This document shows positions 1 to 11,900 of a DNA stretch of 64,000 nt, one piece after another. The first letter of the stretch is position 1. Each line of letters begins with the position of its first letter. The position numbers and the translations under genes are program-made. Under the pieces are notes generated by a model, which was not told the DNA's origin, ran no database searches, and saw nothing but the letters and a program-made list of their open reading frames with translations. This stretch comes from Protea cynaroides. Its lineage: Eukaryota; Streptophyta; Magnoliopsida; Proteales; Proteaceae. Location of the stretch: positions 55,851,007 through 55,915,006 of the forward strand of contig CM053269.1 in the NCBI GenBank assembly GCA_028583415.1, given 5' to 3'.

Positions 1-160
1 GATCGATCTCTAATATGATCCTATCAGATTTTATCGTATCCAATCATTTTGAATCTAATCGATTTTTAACATGATTGATACCGAATCCACTAACAAAACC
101 TTGAAAAATCCCAAATCGGTAAAGAAACCCAAACCCATATTAAGATCAGAAAGCTCTTTC

Positions 161-316
161 TGTAATATCATATGATATGATATTTTATGAATTTCCAGTT
201 TGCAGTTTCTTCTGTAATATCATATGATGCAATATTTTATGAGTTTCCAGTTTACAGTTTCTTCGGTAATATCATATGATACAATATTTTACGAGTTTCC
301 GGTTTGCAGTTTCTTC
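161..316. repeat. 52-bp tandem repeat, three copies
   Basis: Three head-to-tail copies start at about 161, 213 and 265. Each holds TGTAATATCATATGAT or a close variant, then a short AT run, then a TTTCCAGTTTGCAGTTTCTT-like end. The copies differ by a few substitutions. No ORF or promoter is tied to it. The sequence from 317 to about 1040 after it shows nothing I can assign. Confidence 0.9.
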
Positions 317-1048
317 CTCGTGGAGACGTGGAGTCATGGCTTACGTGCAGAGAATGTTCTCAACTCTTTTCACATCGATACACTCATAGCCTGGTAGAGT
401 AATAATCAAAGTTGACTATTAAATTGAAAAAATAGATGGGTAAGGAGTGGGGACCACCTGCATGATGAAGACGAAGGTGAGGTAGGTAGGTAATGCCCCG
501 CTTAGCCTTCCTCAGATCATACCTCATCCTTTTTACCCGTAAATTTTTCTGCTTCCTTGGAGTCCTTATAACTGTATGAACATGCACACCCGGTCAACAG
601 GTAGGTAGTTTATGAAAGTGTGTGCACCGTGTTTCAGCCAACCGGCGGCTCATCATGTGGTCTTCGAAATTTTTTTATTAATATTTTTTTCTCTCAAAAA
701 TTGAATTTTCCCTTTAATTTTTTGGTCAATTGGCACAGGGTGTGCTTAGGGCTTATGGAACCTTCTATCAATTATTGAATAAGGAAATTGTGATTGTCAT
801 AAGAATTTGAATATCTATTTTGTCACATGATGCCTTTATTATAATAGTTGGATAGAGAACACGGTTTAGGTTAACTATGTATTAATTTTAAGATTTAATT
901 TAATTAAATATTTTTTGTATTAACATATATAAATAACGCAAAGTCATAAAACTATATAAGGGGGTTGATGTCTGTCTAGTGTCACAAGGTCAAGGAAATT
1001 GGTGACTTGATAATAGGGGAGTCGGTGACTGTAACCCCGATGGACGAT

Positions 1049-1106
1049 AGTCTTATAACGATCCTAAGATAGCAAAATTCCTTGTTGGATAAGTTTCGAC
1101 CCGCAC
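1049..1106 (+). pseudogene. Decayed plastid 23S rRNA fragment (nuclear plastid DNA)
   Basis: The stretch TATAACGATCCTAAGATAGC and the following AAATTCCTTGTTGGATAAG closely resemble the universally conserved domain of bacterial-type 23S rRNA that contains the I-CeuI site. The ending GTTTCGACCCGCAC fits the chloroplast version better than mitochondrial 26S or nuclear 25S rRNA, judged from memory of those sequences. Only about 58 bp is recognisable, with several substitutions at normally invariant positions. It is therefore a dead fragment of organelle DNA, not an rRNA gene. Confidence 0.6.
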
Positions 1107-1323
1107 CTTGGTACACTCTCACAAAGATGACAATGAGTTTCTATTTATTGATTCCATCTTTCACATAATCAATCCCCTTGGATTATACAAAATTATGTGG
1201 AGTTCAACATGCCTGGAAGCAGTGGAGAATGTTCTTTTATTGATATTACTAGTATTTGTTCTTTTATTGATATTACTGGTATTTGTTCTTTTGTTGATAT
1301 TATTATCAATATTAAATACTGGG

Positions 1324-1325
<2 letters not shown>

Positions 1326-1413
<88 letters not shown>
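1326..1413. repeat. (TA)n microsatellite
   Basis: An uninterrupted dinucleotide TA run of about 88 bp. Translations across it on both strands give meaningless YIYIYI peptides. The tract is preceded at 1229-1310 by three imperfect copies of a TTTATTGATATTACT-like unit. Confidence 0.97.
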
Positions 1414-1415
<2 letters not shown>

Positions 1416-3055
1416 TGTGTATCTTGGACTGAACACTCTCCCTAATCTAAGCAATAAATAACAATTTAGATTTAAAAAAAAACCATAAAAATAAATGACT
1501 TACATTTATCTTGTGATTTCTCTAAATGTCACATTCCTTTGTTTCATAAATAACTACCCTATATAATTTTAGGTAATATTTTCGCAAAAGCTCACAAGAT
1601 TTGGTTGAAAAGTTTCAAATCTATCTGAACTCCAATAAATGTGGATTTATTGCAATCCAAGTCCAACTTCCCTTTCTCCATGTTTATAAAGACCAAGTAC
1701 TCACCCACATACCTTCAAAGGCATGGAAGGAAAGAAAGTGTCGGAAGAGAAAGAAAGACGTGCAATATTGGCATAATTCTCGATTTGCTTTTCAAAGACC
1801 TTTTCCCCCTTAGTAATCATATTTTTTCAAATTTATAAATTTAATAATCATATTTATAATGTTTTGTAGTCAAATCACAATATGATTTCCATTTTAGTTT
1901 GATTTGATTTTATTTCCTTTACTTTTAATTACAGAATTTCTCACATCTCGTAAACAAGAAAAGAGAATATGAAAAAAAAAAAAAAAAAAAAGAATCCATA
2001 CCCCCATTGAAGAACTGAAAGCAAAGCAAATTGAAGTCTTAAAACCCTGGTCTTTCCAACCAAAGCTGAAGATGGTAGAGATGATCCGACGTCACCCACG
2101 TCAGTTTTCCGGTGGGTATATGCATCGAAGTCAGACCCCAGTCAAATTGCCATGTGGCAATTAATAAGAGCACAATAAAAGGGTCCAATTACAGACATGA
2201 TTGAAAATGTGAAACCCAGTTCCTTAGGCTATTTTTGGTATAGTTTATATTTATGTTTATGGGTTATTTATAATAGATCATTAATGAGAATAAATTATGA
2301 ATAATGAATAATAATTATTTAATACCACTAGACATATAGAAGTAATAATAGATTATCACAATAGTGATAAACACCTTCTAACCTATTTATAGTTTTAAAT
2401 TATTTTTATTTATTCTAAATATAAATAAGTATTATAAATCATATCAAACAATTACATATGTAATAATATATTATATAACTAATTCTATAATATATGCCAA
2501 AGAGAGTTTTAGTTAAAAAAGTTTGGATGTGGCCTGATGAAACTCGCCTTGAATCCATTCATTTATTCTGGCTACTAATTCTAACACGATTATAGAGTTA
2601 TTAAATGATAATTAAGGGGGACTATTATTCGAATCATAGTTAAAAGGGATTTTCTACTTGACACGGGTTGTTGACTCAGACTGGCAATCGGTGTTCTCAA
2701 ATAGGCGCAAATGTCCCTCACCTCTCCTGTGTCAAATAATGGTATTGTGATGGCTCAACGAGCACCTATAAAAGGGAGTCAAGGTCATGAGAACCTTGAC
2801 TTGACACAAACCAATGTCATTTTGAAAAACCCATAGTTAAAATGTGGCTGGTAAAATTTGAGTTATTATAACCTTAATTCTTTGCATTTAGTTCGGTCCG
2901 GTAAATTTGGTCGATTGCAAGAGAATTTGGATTAGAATTAAATCGAAATTAATACATAATGGAGCGTATGTTTGAATTGAAACTTAAATTCCATATTTAC
3001 ATCACGAGAGGAAAGGGATGACATTTCGAGGGAGGATAGTTTGCTTATACATAAG
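1414..3055. other. AT-rich intergenic DNA, no gene seen
   Basis: No ORF has codon character or a recognisable domain. A poly-A tract lies at 1973-1991. The segment at about 2640-2830 begins with a TGACACGGGT-like stretch and ends near TTGACTTGACACAAACC. It resembles the start of another piece at about 23815 (AAAGGGATTTTCT followed by TTGACACGGG or TTGACATGGG), so both may belong to one uncharacterised repeat family. Confidence 0.6.
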
Positions 3056-3059
3056 GGTT

Positions 3060-3265
3060 CCACATCCTTTCCTCCAAAGGTGGTGTCACCATTGGATGGA
3101 TGACATCTAAGGTTCGGGTGAATCCGAGTCTTCCATCTGAATCGACATCCTTTATCGATTTAATTTGTCGGTTTGGTGTTAATTCGTATAAACATCTGAA
3201 CCTTAGGTGTCACCCATCCAATGGAGACGCCAACTCTCCTCACATTCTCTTAGAGGAAATGATTT
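3060..3265. mobile_element. Foldback (MITE-like) element
   Basis: The two ends are imperfect reverse complements. ACCATTGGATGGATGACATC followed by TAAGGTTCGGGTG at 3090-3122 pairs with CATCTGAACCTTAGGTGTCA followed by CCCATCCAATGG at 3193-3224. TTTCCTC at 3069 and GAGGAAA at 3254 extend the stem. There is no coding capacity. The size, hairpin structure and proximity to similar foldbacks suggest a non-autonomous DNA transposon. I could not fix the target duplication. Confidence 0.6.
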
Positions 3266-3639
3266 GGATGAACCGAGACTTTATCATCCACTTTATCTAA
3301 AGGTTTCCACACTTCAGAATGGGTCCCACATCAAGAACAATGATTAGATCCCATTCAAAGATGTCCATGGTTTGTGATCGTTTTTTATTGAATTTGGGAT
3401 TATCATGAGTTCATGTGATGATGCTCCTGTTAAAAACGGTAATGATAGCTGAAAGCTGTTTACAAAAGTAAATAAAATAAAAGGAAAACCTAAGCCCAGT
3501 TAAAAAATAAACCGGAACGGCCCAACAATTTGGGCAATCGGACGGTTGAGAAGCACCGTCGCCAAAAAAGTAAGAGTCTGTAAGCACGAGGAAGAAAAAA
3601 ATATAGAAATTTTCTCTCACCTGAGTTGGTCCAAAATTG

Positions 3640-3765
3640 ATGGTCCAGATGGATGATCGTTACTTGACTCTCGGGTGGATCCGAATATTTTATTCGAGTC
3701 AATAACTCTGTCGGTTCGGATGGAAGACTCAAATCCACCCAAGAGTCAAGTTACGATTATTGATT
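3640..3765. mobile_element. Foldback (MITE-like) element
   Basis: GATCGTTACTTGACTCTCGG followed by GTGGATCCGAA pairs imperfectly with TTCGGATGG and, further on, TCCACCCAAGAGTCAAGTTACGAT with a few mismatches, giving a stem with a short loop. It shares the GGTGGATCCGA and GACTCTC words with the foldbacks at 10033 and 22387, which suggests a related family. It lies about 0.7 kb upstream of the kinase start codon. Confidence 0.55.
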
Positions 3766-3865
3766 AAACCGTCAACTCTCCAGCCCAAACTCAGGCAGGC
3801 GGAAGAGAATGTGGATCCAAGAAAAAAAAAGCCGCCAACGATTGAAGAGGACCAACCCGCCATTA

Positions 3866-4419
3866 ATGCCATCTCTCTCTTTTTCTCTCCTCGGGTATGT
3901 GTTTCTGTTTATAGTTGCAGGGAAGAAAATTAGCGCAGTTTTAAACTAGGTCAATTCTCTCCTTTGGGAACCTCTAACAGAGCTTTCCTGAGAAACCCAA
4001 CGCACGCACGAAAAAGCGCGTTCCGTTCCCTTTTTGTCCTTTATTGTCTCTCATCCTTTCCCTGGGTTTGGCTTTCTGGAGGAAGAATAGAATCTCATAT
4101 TTTTCTTGTAATTTGCTCTAACATCCCTCGTTGTATCTGCTGACGAGGTAGTGGTTATTCTCTCTTATTTCGTGTCCGAATTCGTTTTTGTTGAAATTTC
4201 TCTAATTAGAACTCGCAGTCAAAGTAATCAATCGGGGATATTCGTGATAGTCACCTAACTTTACAGACAAAAAGTTTGCGTTCACACTGGATCTGCTTTG
4301 CTTCACGGGTTTGCTTCGTTTTTTTACGAGTCCTTTGCACCTGAAATCCTTGTTCTACTGATCTTTAGGGAGGAGAAGCAGTTCGAAAGAAACGAGACTT
4401 CCTTTGGTGTTTTGTGTCC
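3866..4419 (+). promoter_or_regulatory. Proximal promoter and 5' leader of the kinase gene
   Basis: The sequence changes from AT-rich intergenic DNA to a pyrimidine-rich block (TCTCTCTCTTTTTCTCTCCTC, about 3872-3892), typical of plant core promoter Y patches. About 500 bp of likely transcribed leader precedes the ATG at 4420. No convincing TATA box was found. A leader intron is possible, since a GAG/GTAGTGG donor-like site lies near 4148 and a CTTTAG/GGAGG acceptor-like site near 4367, but this is not established. Confidence 0.4.
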
Positions 4420-7400
4420 ATGGGGGCTTGCTGGGGCTCTCGAATCAAGGCAGAGTCTCCAGTTCACACAGGTAATCATGTACTGAGCTTAACACCCCCC
4501 CCCCCCCTTTTTTTTTTTGCCCTGCTGTTTTGATCAGTTCAGCGAACTGAGTTTGCTGGTTTTTCGTTTGCCTAGCCGAAGCTGGGTCCTTGTGGATTTT
4601 CATCCGTGTTTGTATCGGAAGGTTTGATCGATGAAACTCCGAAGTCTGGTCGATTTTGTTCCGTCTTCGATGTATAACTTTTCCGGCTTTGTCTGGGTTG
4701 GAAATTTCCCCCTTAACTTCCCCTTTATCCGTTCCCCTTTTTTTTTTTCAAATCATTTCCTTGTAGTTTTCAATTAGATTTTGGCACCAATTTTGCTGGG
4801 AATGACTGGTTTTATCCTGGTTCTCTCACTTGTTTTTACTGAAAATCTTATGTCCCTGACCCAAGTTGTCGATGAGTAGGTCATCTCCCCCTCTCTGCGT
4901 TAGTTATTTCAATTTACAATTTTCTGACGCATTCTTGATACATAACTGAAATTAATTTTTGGCATAGTATGTTTCTGTGACATGTTTTTTTTATTTTTTA
5001 TAATGGGAGATTAAGTTTGTTAGCGACCAGATGATGAATTTTCCCACTTATTTTTTCTGATATCAAATGTATCGTCCATCGTGCAGGGGCGAACTCAAAG
5101 TATGCTAGCAAAAATGGAACTGATGTAAGCGGTGCAAGTAGCAAGGTCTCGTCTGTTTCCGTGCCTCCAACCCCTCGGAGTGAGGGTGAGATTTTGCAAG
5201 CCACCAATGTAAAGAGCTTTAGCTTTAACGAACTTAAATTGGCCACCAGAAACTTCCGACCTGATAGCGTCTTGGGAGAAGGTGGCTTTGGTTCTGTCTT
5301 TAAGGGGTGGATCGATGAACATGCATTTACAGCTGCCAAGCCTGGTACTGGCATAGTTATCGCTGTTAAAAGGCTCAACCAAGAAGGTTTACAGGGCCAC
5401 AGAGAATGGTTGGTTAGTATTATTTTTCCCATTCTTAGGTTTCTCATTTTTTGGAGATCTGATTCATCTTCCTACTTTTGGATATCACATCTTTATATTT
5501 GAATAAAGAGCGTACCCAGTGCACAAGGCTCCTGCCACTTGAACAGATTACCCCTGCTTCGCAAAGAGGTTATTTCCACATTCGAACCCATGACCACTAG
5601 GTCACAATGGAGCAACCTTACTTGCTTACCGTTTCGCCAAGGCCCACCCTCTCACATCTTTATATTTGAATGGTTGGTAGAAATTGAGCATGCGAGGATG
5701 CTATAGACACTAGGATTTAATTACCCATTAAAGCATTTCTAGTTTTGCATTGTCCTGATTGAGAGCCTGACAGCCAACACTTAAACTTTCTTTAAGTGTC
5801 CTATACTTGGCATTTTCATGCAAATCTCAGTTTGTTTGTGTGCAACGAAATATAAGACTTTTGTTATGGAATTTTATTTAACTCAGTTGTATATGTAAAT
5901 TTACAGGCAGAAGTTAACTATTTGGGGCAGCTGTATCATCCTAACCTTGTAAAATTGATTGGCTACTGCTTAGAAGATGACCATCGACTTTTGGTATACG
6001 AATTTATGCCCCGTGGAAGTTTGGAGAATCATCTGTTCAGGAGTGAGTTCCTAATATCCTTAACTGTAGACTTTACTAGATCCCAATCCCCTCCCCTCCC
6101 TTTTGTTTTGGTTTGAAGACAAATTTTCCTTCACAAAAGAAACTTATGTAAGGCCAGTCGCCTCAATAGTTGTAACCTTCTGTGCCTGATGGATTTGGCT
6201 GTTTCTGAAACAGGGGGTTCTTACTTTCAACCACTTTCTTGGAACCTCAGGATGAATGTTGCTCTTGGTGCTGCAAAGGGGGTTGCATTTCTTCACAGTG
6301 CTGAAACGAAAGTTATATATCGTGATTTCAAGACTTCTAATATTCTTCTAGATTCGGTATTAAACATGTGAAATCACATTTTGCTTACACTTCTGAATAT
6401 TAATGCATTTAACTGATTCAAATGTTTATAATGATTTCACTAGTTCTTTATCAGCTAGCCCTTTAACCTTTTTTTTATGGAAACTTAAAAACAGAAATAC
6501 AATGCAAAACTTTCTGATTTTGGTTTGGCCAAGGATGGTCCAATTGGTGATAAGAGTCATGTTTCTACAAGGATCATGGGGACCTATGGCTATGCAGCTC
6601 CAGAGTACCTGGCTACAGGTATTTAATTCACTTGTCTTTGTTTGCTTCATATTTTCATGTCATGTTCAGTTTTTAAAAAAAATTCTGACTCGGGTGGACA
6701 TGTCTGGCATCTATGCACTTTATTTCTGTGATATTTTGTTGGTGCAGCAGTGGATGCACCTGATTTTAAGGGTCGCAAAAGAAAAACAGAACCTGATTTT
6801 ATGTTTTTTGTAAGTAAATGTCTCCAGTTTTGTTGGACACATTGTTGTGTGCAAACTGGACCTGGTTTTAGCCTGGAGATCTGCACATTACCTGCTTTAT
6901 CTGAGTTATTTTTGCAGAGTTGGAAGCTTTGTATGGTATTGATACCCAATTCATCCAAATGGAGAAACCCCCGCCTGATTCAGTTTTATAATCAGATGGC
7001 ATGGGGTGCAGTTGTTTGGAGATGACTGCCACTTGTATGTCAGTACATCCCAACTTCTTAGGAGTTCATTTCAATCCAGAATCCAGACCTAGCTTCTTCT
7101 ATTGCTTTGGCATGGAGGATAGTTTGTAAGTCAAATTACGTCTATACATTTTAGGAAGAAGCTTATATGGCAGATGGGTGTGAATTGTGACCTCTCAGCT
7201 TCTAATCTGAGAGAACAAGCTTGAGTCAACTCATTTTTTCCTATTTTGTCAAAATCTTAGGACAAAAAGGAAAATTGATTGTTTCTCTCCTTTTAGAAGA
7301 GGAAATATCAACCTTAGTCGTATGATGGCAATGAAAGGTTACATCTCAATTTATGCTCAAACCTTGCTAGGGAAGAATCTTTCAACCAGTCCAATTCAGA

Positions 7401-9065
7401 TTTAACCCTTTAACAATAAGTAAGAATGATTGAATTTGACAAGTAATTACTCTACTTCAAATCTATCCAATAGAATGCTTCGAAACTTGAAAACAATGAT
7501 CCTTAGGATATAAGAAACAATATTTCAGAAGATGAGCTTGATCCAACGGGCGGGATCGAAATCAATCTTGCCCGTAGTTCTCAAACTTGTATTTTAGCAT
7601 TATAGAATTATAGAAAAACTCATTTATTTTGAGATCCAGCTATTGGAAGGTCTTCAAACTTGGAAGAGAATCACTCTAGGTTGTGCTTGATAACATACCC
7701 AAATTTGAAGGTGATCCAACCATGGATGAAGAAGTTATGAATTTTCGAAAAACTACTATCATTTGAAAATGGAAATGAATATAATAGGAGTTTCGGCAGT
7801 GAGACTCAACCAGAATTTAGTAATAAACTTTGGCCAACTCGTTGCTAGCTTTTTCTTCCTCTTTATTTATAATGCTAAAAAGAAATACAAAAGATAGAAG
7901 GAATTTTCAAAAATAAAAAAGAGAAACTTTCTTTTATAACTTTTAGAAAAGTTTTCAAAACAAATAACATCTATAACTGACTCATATGATAACCAATCTT
8001 AGGAAACAAAACTAATGACTAATTTTATAAAAATTAATCTAACTTATTGAATTTAGGAAGAAGACAATTTTCTAAAAATTTTGTTGGTACTGTTCACGTG
8101 AACAGTGTTTTGGCTTGTTTTGGTTAGTTCCATGGACCAATGTCGGCTGGTCCTTATGTTGGTTCTTGGACTGGTTCACGGCTGGTCCTTGGACTGCATC
8201 ATCGTCCTCCCGTCAACAATCATTATCCCTGCTTGTGGCACAACTCCTTCCCTTGTCTTTATTATTGGTCTAAGCTGTCCTCTCTCTCTCTCTTACTTGG
8301 TGGATCTCCTTCCCTGAATTGAGTACTGATGTGCTCAGGAGCAATCAAAGGCTGGCAGTGTGGGTTTAGTATTCCCTTCGCTTTACCTATTCTGCAAATA
8401 TTAGTTTGTTTGGTTAAACTTGATCTTATAGCCTGAAATATTTTAACTGTAATGAGGCATTGCATAGCTTTAAATATTTAAACTGTAATGAGGCATTTCT
8501 GGCTTCAGGTAGCTGTGTATTTTGATTTCTAGGTCAGGTCGCTTTGATGTGTCCTTTTTTCTGACCATCTGTTTGACTCTCTTCTTTTGAAGGTCATCTA
8601 ACTGCAAAGAGCGATGTATACAGCTTTGGTGTTGTTCTCTTGGAATTGTTATCTGGTCGACGAGCCATAGACAAAAACCGGCCATCTGGAGAGCACAACC
8701 TAGTTGATTGGGCCAAACCTTATTTGACAAACAAACGTAAAATTTTCCGTGTTATCGACACACGTCTGGAGGGCCAGTACTCATTGAATGGAGCCCAAAA
8801 GGCATCCGGCCTTGCTCACCAATGCCTCTCCGCAGATCCCAAGTTAAGGCCAAACATGGATGAGGTGGTAAAACAGTTGGAGCAGCTGCAAGCATCCATA
8901 GATGTAGAAAGTACTCAGAATGGGAACCACCCAAGACGTCAAAGCCACTCCACAGGTGGTCCCAAGTCCCGCAGAAAAAGTGCAGATGAAGTTTATAATC
9001 GGAAGGGTTCTTCTTATCCCAGGCCATCTGCTTCACCCCTTTACGCTTTAGAGCCAAGGGGATAA
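4420..9065 (+). CDS. Class VII receptor-like cytoplasmic kinase, APK1/PBL type (6 exons, 417 aa)
   Basis: Serine/threonine kinase of the plasma membrane that relays signals from receptor kinases. My exons are 4420-4471, 5087-5412, 5907-6042, 6214-6356, 6495-6618 and 8593-9065. All junctions are GT-AG and the phases join without a break (1254 nt including stop). The protein begins MGACWGS, a myristoylation Gly2 and palmitoylation Cys4 context. It has the glycine loop GEGGFG (residues 81-86), catalytic lysine in IAVKRL (K112), catalytic loop YRDFKTSN (D209), DFG (D227) and an APE at about 254-256. The YRD form in place of HRD is usual in this subfamily. The tail after the kinase domain is basic and Ser-rich. 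The length is normal for APK1/PBL9-11 relatives and I see no lesion. Which paralogue it corresponds to cannot be decided here. Confidence 0.95.
5505..5651 (-). mobile_element. Au-type tRNA-derived SINE in kinase intron 2
   Basis: Read on the minus strand, it starts near GAGGGTGGGCCTTGGCGAAA, with an A-box-like TTGGCGAAACGG. It then has the B-box GGTTCGAAT and ends GCAGGGGTAATCTG...CTTGTGCACTGGGTACGCTC, which is the plant Au SINE layout. It is flanked by a perfect 20-bp duplication, TCACATCTTTATATTTGAAT, at 5485-5504 and 5652-5671. This confirms an LTR-independent, target-primed insertion. The perfect duplication suggests that it is young. Confidence 0.93.
6619..8592. other. Kinase intron 5, enlarged by repeat sequence
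   Basis: This intron is 1974 bp, against 137-615 bp for the gene's other introns. The part from about 7000 to 8110 reads like an antisense LTR or its remnant. On the minus strand there is a TATA-like TATAAATAAAG (about 7860-7880), A/T-rich leader sequence and a terminal palindrome at 8089-8106. A tandem pair built on CTGTAATGAGGCAT lies at 8447-8497. No coding remnant is visible, so the element type is unknown. Confidence 0.5.
8089..8106. repeat. Perfect 18-bp palindrome with a G-box core
   Basis: ACTGTTCACGTGAACAGT equals its own reverse complement and is centred on CACGTG, the binding core of bZIP/bHLH factors. It sits in the repeat-like part of kinase intron 5, so it may be a transposon terminus and not a host regulatory site. 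Confidence 0.8.
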
Positions 9066-9640
9066 ATTGATTCACTTGTAATCGTTTCCAGTGAGAGAAA
9101 GTTCAGTTCCCCAGATAGTTTGGGGATGGAAGCCGTGGTGCCAGGAACTCGGGTATGTATTCTTAGATTGGTGTACAGTTCTTGTTTTGGCTATAATTAA
9201 TTCGAAGCCAACCATATGTAATCAGGTTATACTGGTTGTGCCTGGAATTTGGGGAACTTGAATAAATTAAGAGTTGAGGTTTACCAACAAAGCCTGTAAA
9301 GTTTGGAAGGTCATCTTGGATAGCAGGGATTCATATTTTCTTGGGAAGGAGACGGTGGTTTGGGGGCAGAGACTGATTTTGATTTTTGCATAGGTGAAAA
9401 TATCTTTTATCCACTTTTCCTTCATCCGTGTTGATCTTTTTGTCTGTTTCAAATGATTCCACAGTTCCACTAGCTTTAACATTTGTTCCATACTTCCATT
9501 CGTGCTGGGGAGTGCCCCACGATGTTGGATTTTTTGTCTCTGTTCTAATCATTGCTGTTGATTGAGTATGACGGAGAATAACACAAAAGGGGAAGAAGCT
9601 ATAAAAGAAGAGAGAGAGAGTCAATGTTTAAAAAATTCGA
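9066..9640 (+). other. 3' untranslated region and downstream flank of the kinase gene
   Basis: Non-coding sequence follows the TAA at 9063-9065. An AATAAA at 9261-9266 is a plausible near-upstream polyadenylation signal. The sequence from about 9615 resembles the degenerate GGAATCGGC/GGAATTGATCG repeats seen again at 63720. Nothing else is recognisable to about 10030. Confidence 0.5.
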
Positions 9641-10032
9641 TGGAATCGGCTTATATGATTTGGAATTGATCGATGCTGATCTCAATGATAAAAAATTGGT
9701 ATCGGATAATTACTAAATCCATGATCACTCTCCCGACCTTTTATATTCCTATCCAAATAAGTTAGAATTGTGCTTCACCCAGAAAACAAGATGACAGAAA
9801 GGGGTTGTAGATCTGCAAAGATATCAAAAAAAATTTATTTTCTGGGAAGAATCTTGTAAATCTAATTAAAATGGTTGGTTTCCTTGAGTTTTTAATTTCC
9901 TTTTTTTTTTAATGGTAAAAGCAAGGAGACAATGGCTAGAAAACGAAACTTGCATCTGTTGATGGCTGATTCAGGAAAAGAATTGGCGGGAATCGGGGCA
10001 GGGGGTAATGGATTAGTCAATTTGAATTCCAT

Positions 10033-10266
10033 AACCTGTCCTCCCAGTGGTTCTGGGAGGATAGTGGCAATCTGTCCTGGATGATCGCCACGTGACTCTC
10101 AGTAAATCGGAGACCCATGTTCGAGTCGACACCCAGTCGACAAGCCGAGCCGACAGGGGTTGTCGGCTCAGACGTGGGTCTCGGATTCAACCGAGAAACA
10201 CGTGGCAGCCATCCGAGATAGGTTACCACGTCCTCCCAGAATCACTGGGAGGAGACGATGTGCATC
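10033..10266. mobile_element. Foldback MITE with palindromic ends (copy 1)
   Basis: Each terminus is itself a stem-loop: TCCTCCCAGTGGTTCTGGGA followed by GGA at the left (10039-10061), and TCCTCCCAGAATCACTGGGA followed by GGA at the right. The inner halves pair with each other: GATGATCGCCACGTGACTCT with the reverse of GAAACACGTGGCAGCCATCC. A GTCGGCTC/GAGCCGAC stem lies in the middle. A second copy is at 22387. There is no coding capacity. Confidence 0.75.
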
Positions 10267-10583
10267 CATCTTCAAACATTAAACGATGGGTAGAATAGAA
10301 TCTCGTTGTTGAAAACCCTTGTTCATTAGTGAATGATTATGCTTTAGTAAACACTTGTTCTGCATGAAAGTCGATTAGTGAAATCGTGGAGGTGAGGGAA
10401 TGGATCTGCAGGGATTTCAAATGGGGAAAAAGTTTCAGAGTTTGGTTTCATAGAGCATTTTTAGTGTGGGATAGAAACAGGTAAGGGGACGGGTAGTCGA
10501 TTTGACTGTTTGGTTGCAAGGAGAATTGAAGGGAAGGAAAGAGAAAATTTTAAACTTAAAAGGGAAACTTTTATAGTTGTAAC

Positions 10584-11837
10584 CATAGTTAGTTAAAATG
10601 AGAACGGCAAAAAAAAAGCGTTTTGCCAAGAGAGCGAGGGTGCCCTTCTAGGGTGGGGGCGTTTCCTTTCAAATGACAATTGCCTCTTGAAACGGAACGG
10701 TACGGGTTTAAACAGTAAAAAAAAAAAAGGGATGGTCAAAAAAAGGGTCAAACATTTTGAGAACGGCAAAAAAAGAAAACGAACGGTACAGGTTTTAACC
10801 GGATCAAAACTAATAGTATGGTGAAAAAAGGCAATATACTCACATAAATTAAAGAATTATTGCCTAAAATTGCAAGAATCAAACAAATAAAAAAATGTAA
10901 ATCTATAGAATCAAAACCCTATGGATGAAAGAACCAATTAACAAAAAAAAAATATTATATAATGGGACAAAAGTCACACAACCCAACTCCTCTTCTCACT
11001 TCTCACTGGAAAAGAACCAAGGTCCCCATTAAACAGAAGTTACAGAACATCATAGTCCTCACGGCTGGCTCACTGTAAAATAACCAAGTCCCCACTGTTA
11101 ATGCCACATTTTGTCTTGTAATGATTAGAAGACACGTGTCCTTGGGTGTCAATGTACTAAGCACTGACGCACGTTCTTGCTAACTCAACTTGTCCTCCCA
11201 TGCGAGACAGCTTTATTATTATTAACAGGTAACGTTTCGCTGGCTTTATTATTATTATTATTAACAAGTCGCGTTTTGCCAGTTCATCACCTAAGTAATA
11301 GGACCGCGTGACCGCCCATTAGGTCCCTCTTTGCATGTGTTTGTGGTGCCTTGTCTGCCTGTGACTATGACAAGGCGTGCATACGTGGTTCTTTAACTGT
11401 TCTTGGGATAATCACATCGACGATTATGAGGATTGGTGATCACAAGCGACACGGCATTAAGATTGATCGTTGGATCTCTATCCTACGGTATAGCGAGAAT
11501 GTCCCACAAGCTCTGACAGTCAGGCGATTAAGTTGGAAGTTTACTGGGGACTCTCCCTCTATATAAGGTGGTAATTGGGTAAGAGGTTAATCACTCTGAG
11601 ATAATTAAACTCTTGATCAACCGCCATCTTCGTCTTTTTTGAATTGGCTTCATCCCCACATCCTCCAGGCTAACCATTCTGGTATAGCCTTTGACTGTTT
11701 GCTCTATTACTGACTTCATCATTGAAGCGGACATTGGGAATCTTGTCCCGATTTTATTAACTTCTTATCTTTGTTCCGTATGATACGAGTGAGCTAGCAG
11801 ACTTGATTTTCAGCATCAACACCCACTAACACTGTTG

Positions 11838-11900
<63 letters not shown>

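Noticed and set aside
1108..1461. Long open frames on both strands across the (TA)n tract
   Set aside because: They are translations of a dinucleotide repeat (YIYIYI) and have no coding value.
4998..5447. 149-aa minus-strand open frame
   Set aside because: It is the antisense shadow of kinase exon 2, whose plus-strand translation is a clear kinase N-lobe.
5505..5651. A real tRNA gene suggested by A- and B-box sequences
   Set aside because: The body does not fold as a complete tRNA and has the Au SINE tail and a 20-bp target duplication.
6403..7025. Open frames of 136 and 91 aa on the plus strand
   Set aside because: They cross kinase exon 5 in the wrong frame and run into intron 5. The correct frame gives the activation loop.
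8752..9075. 107-aa minus-strand open frame
   Set aside because: Antisense of the last kinase exon, with no domain.
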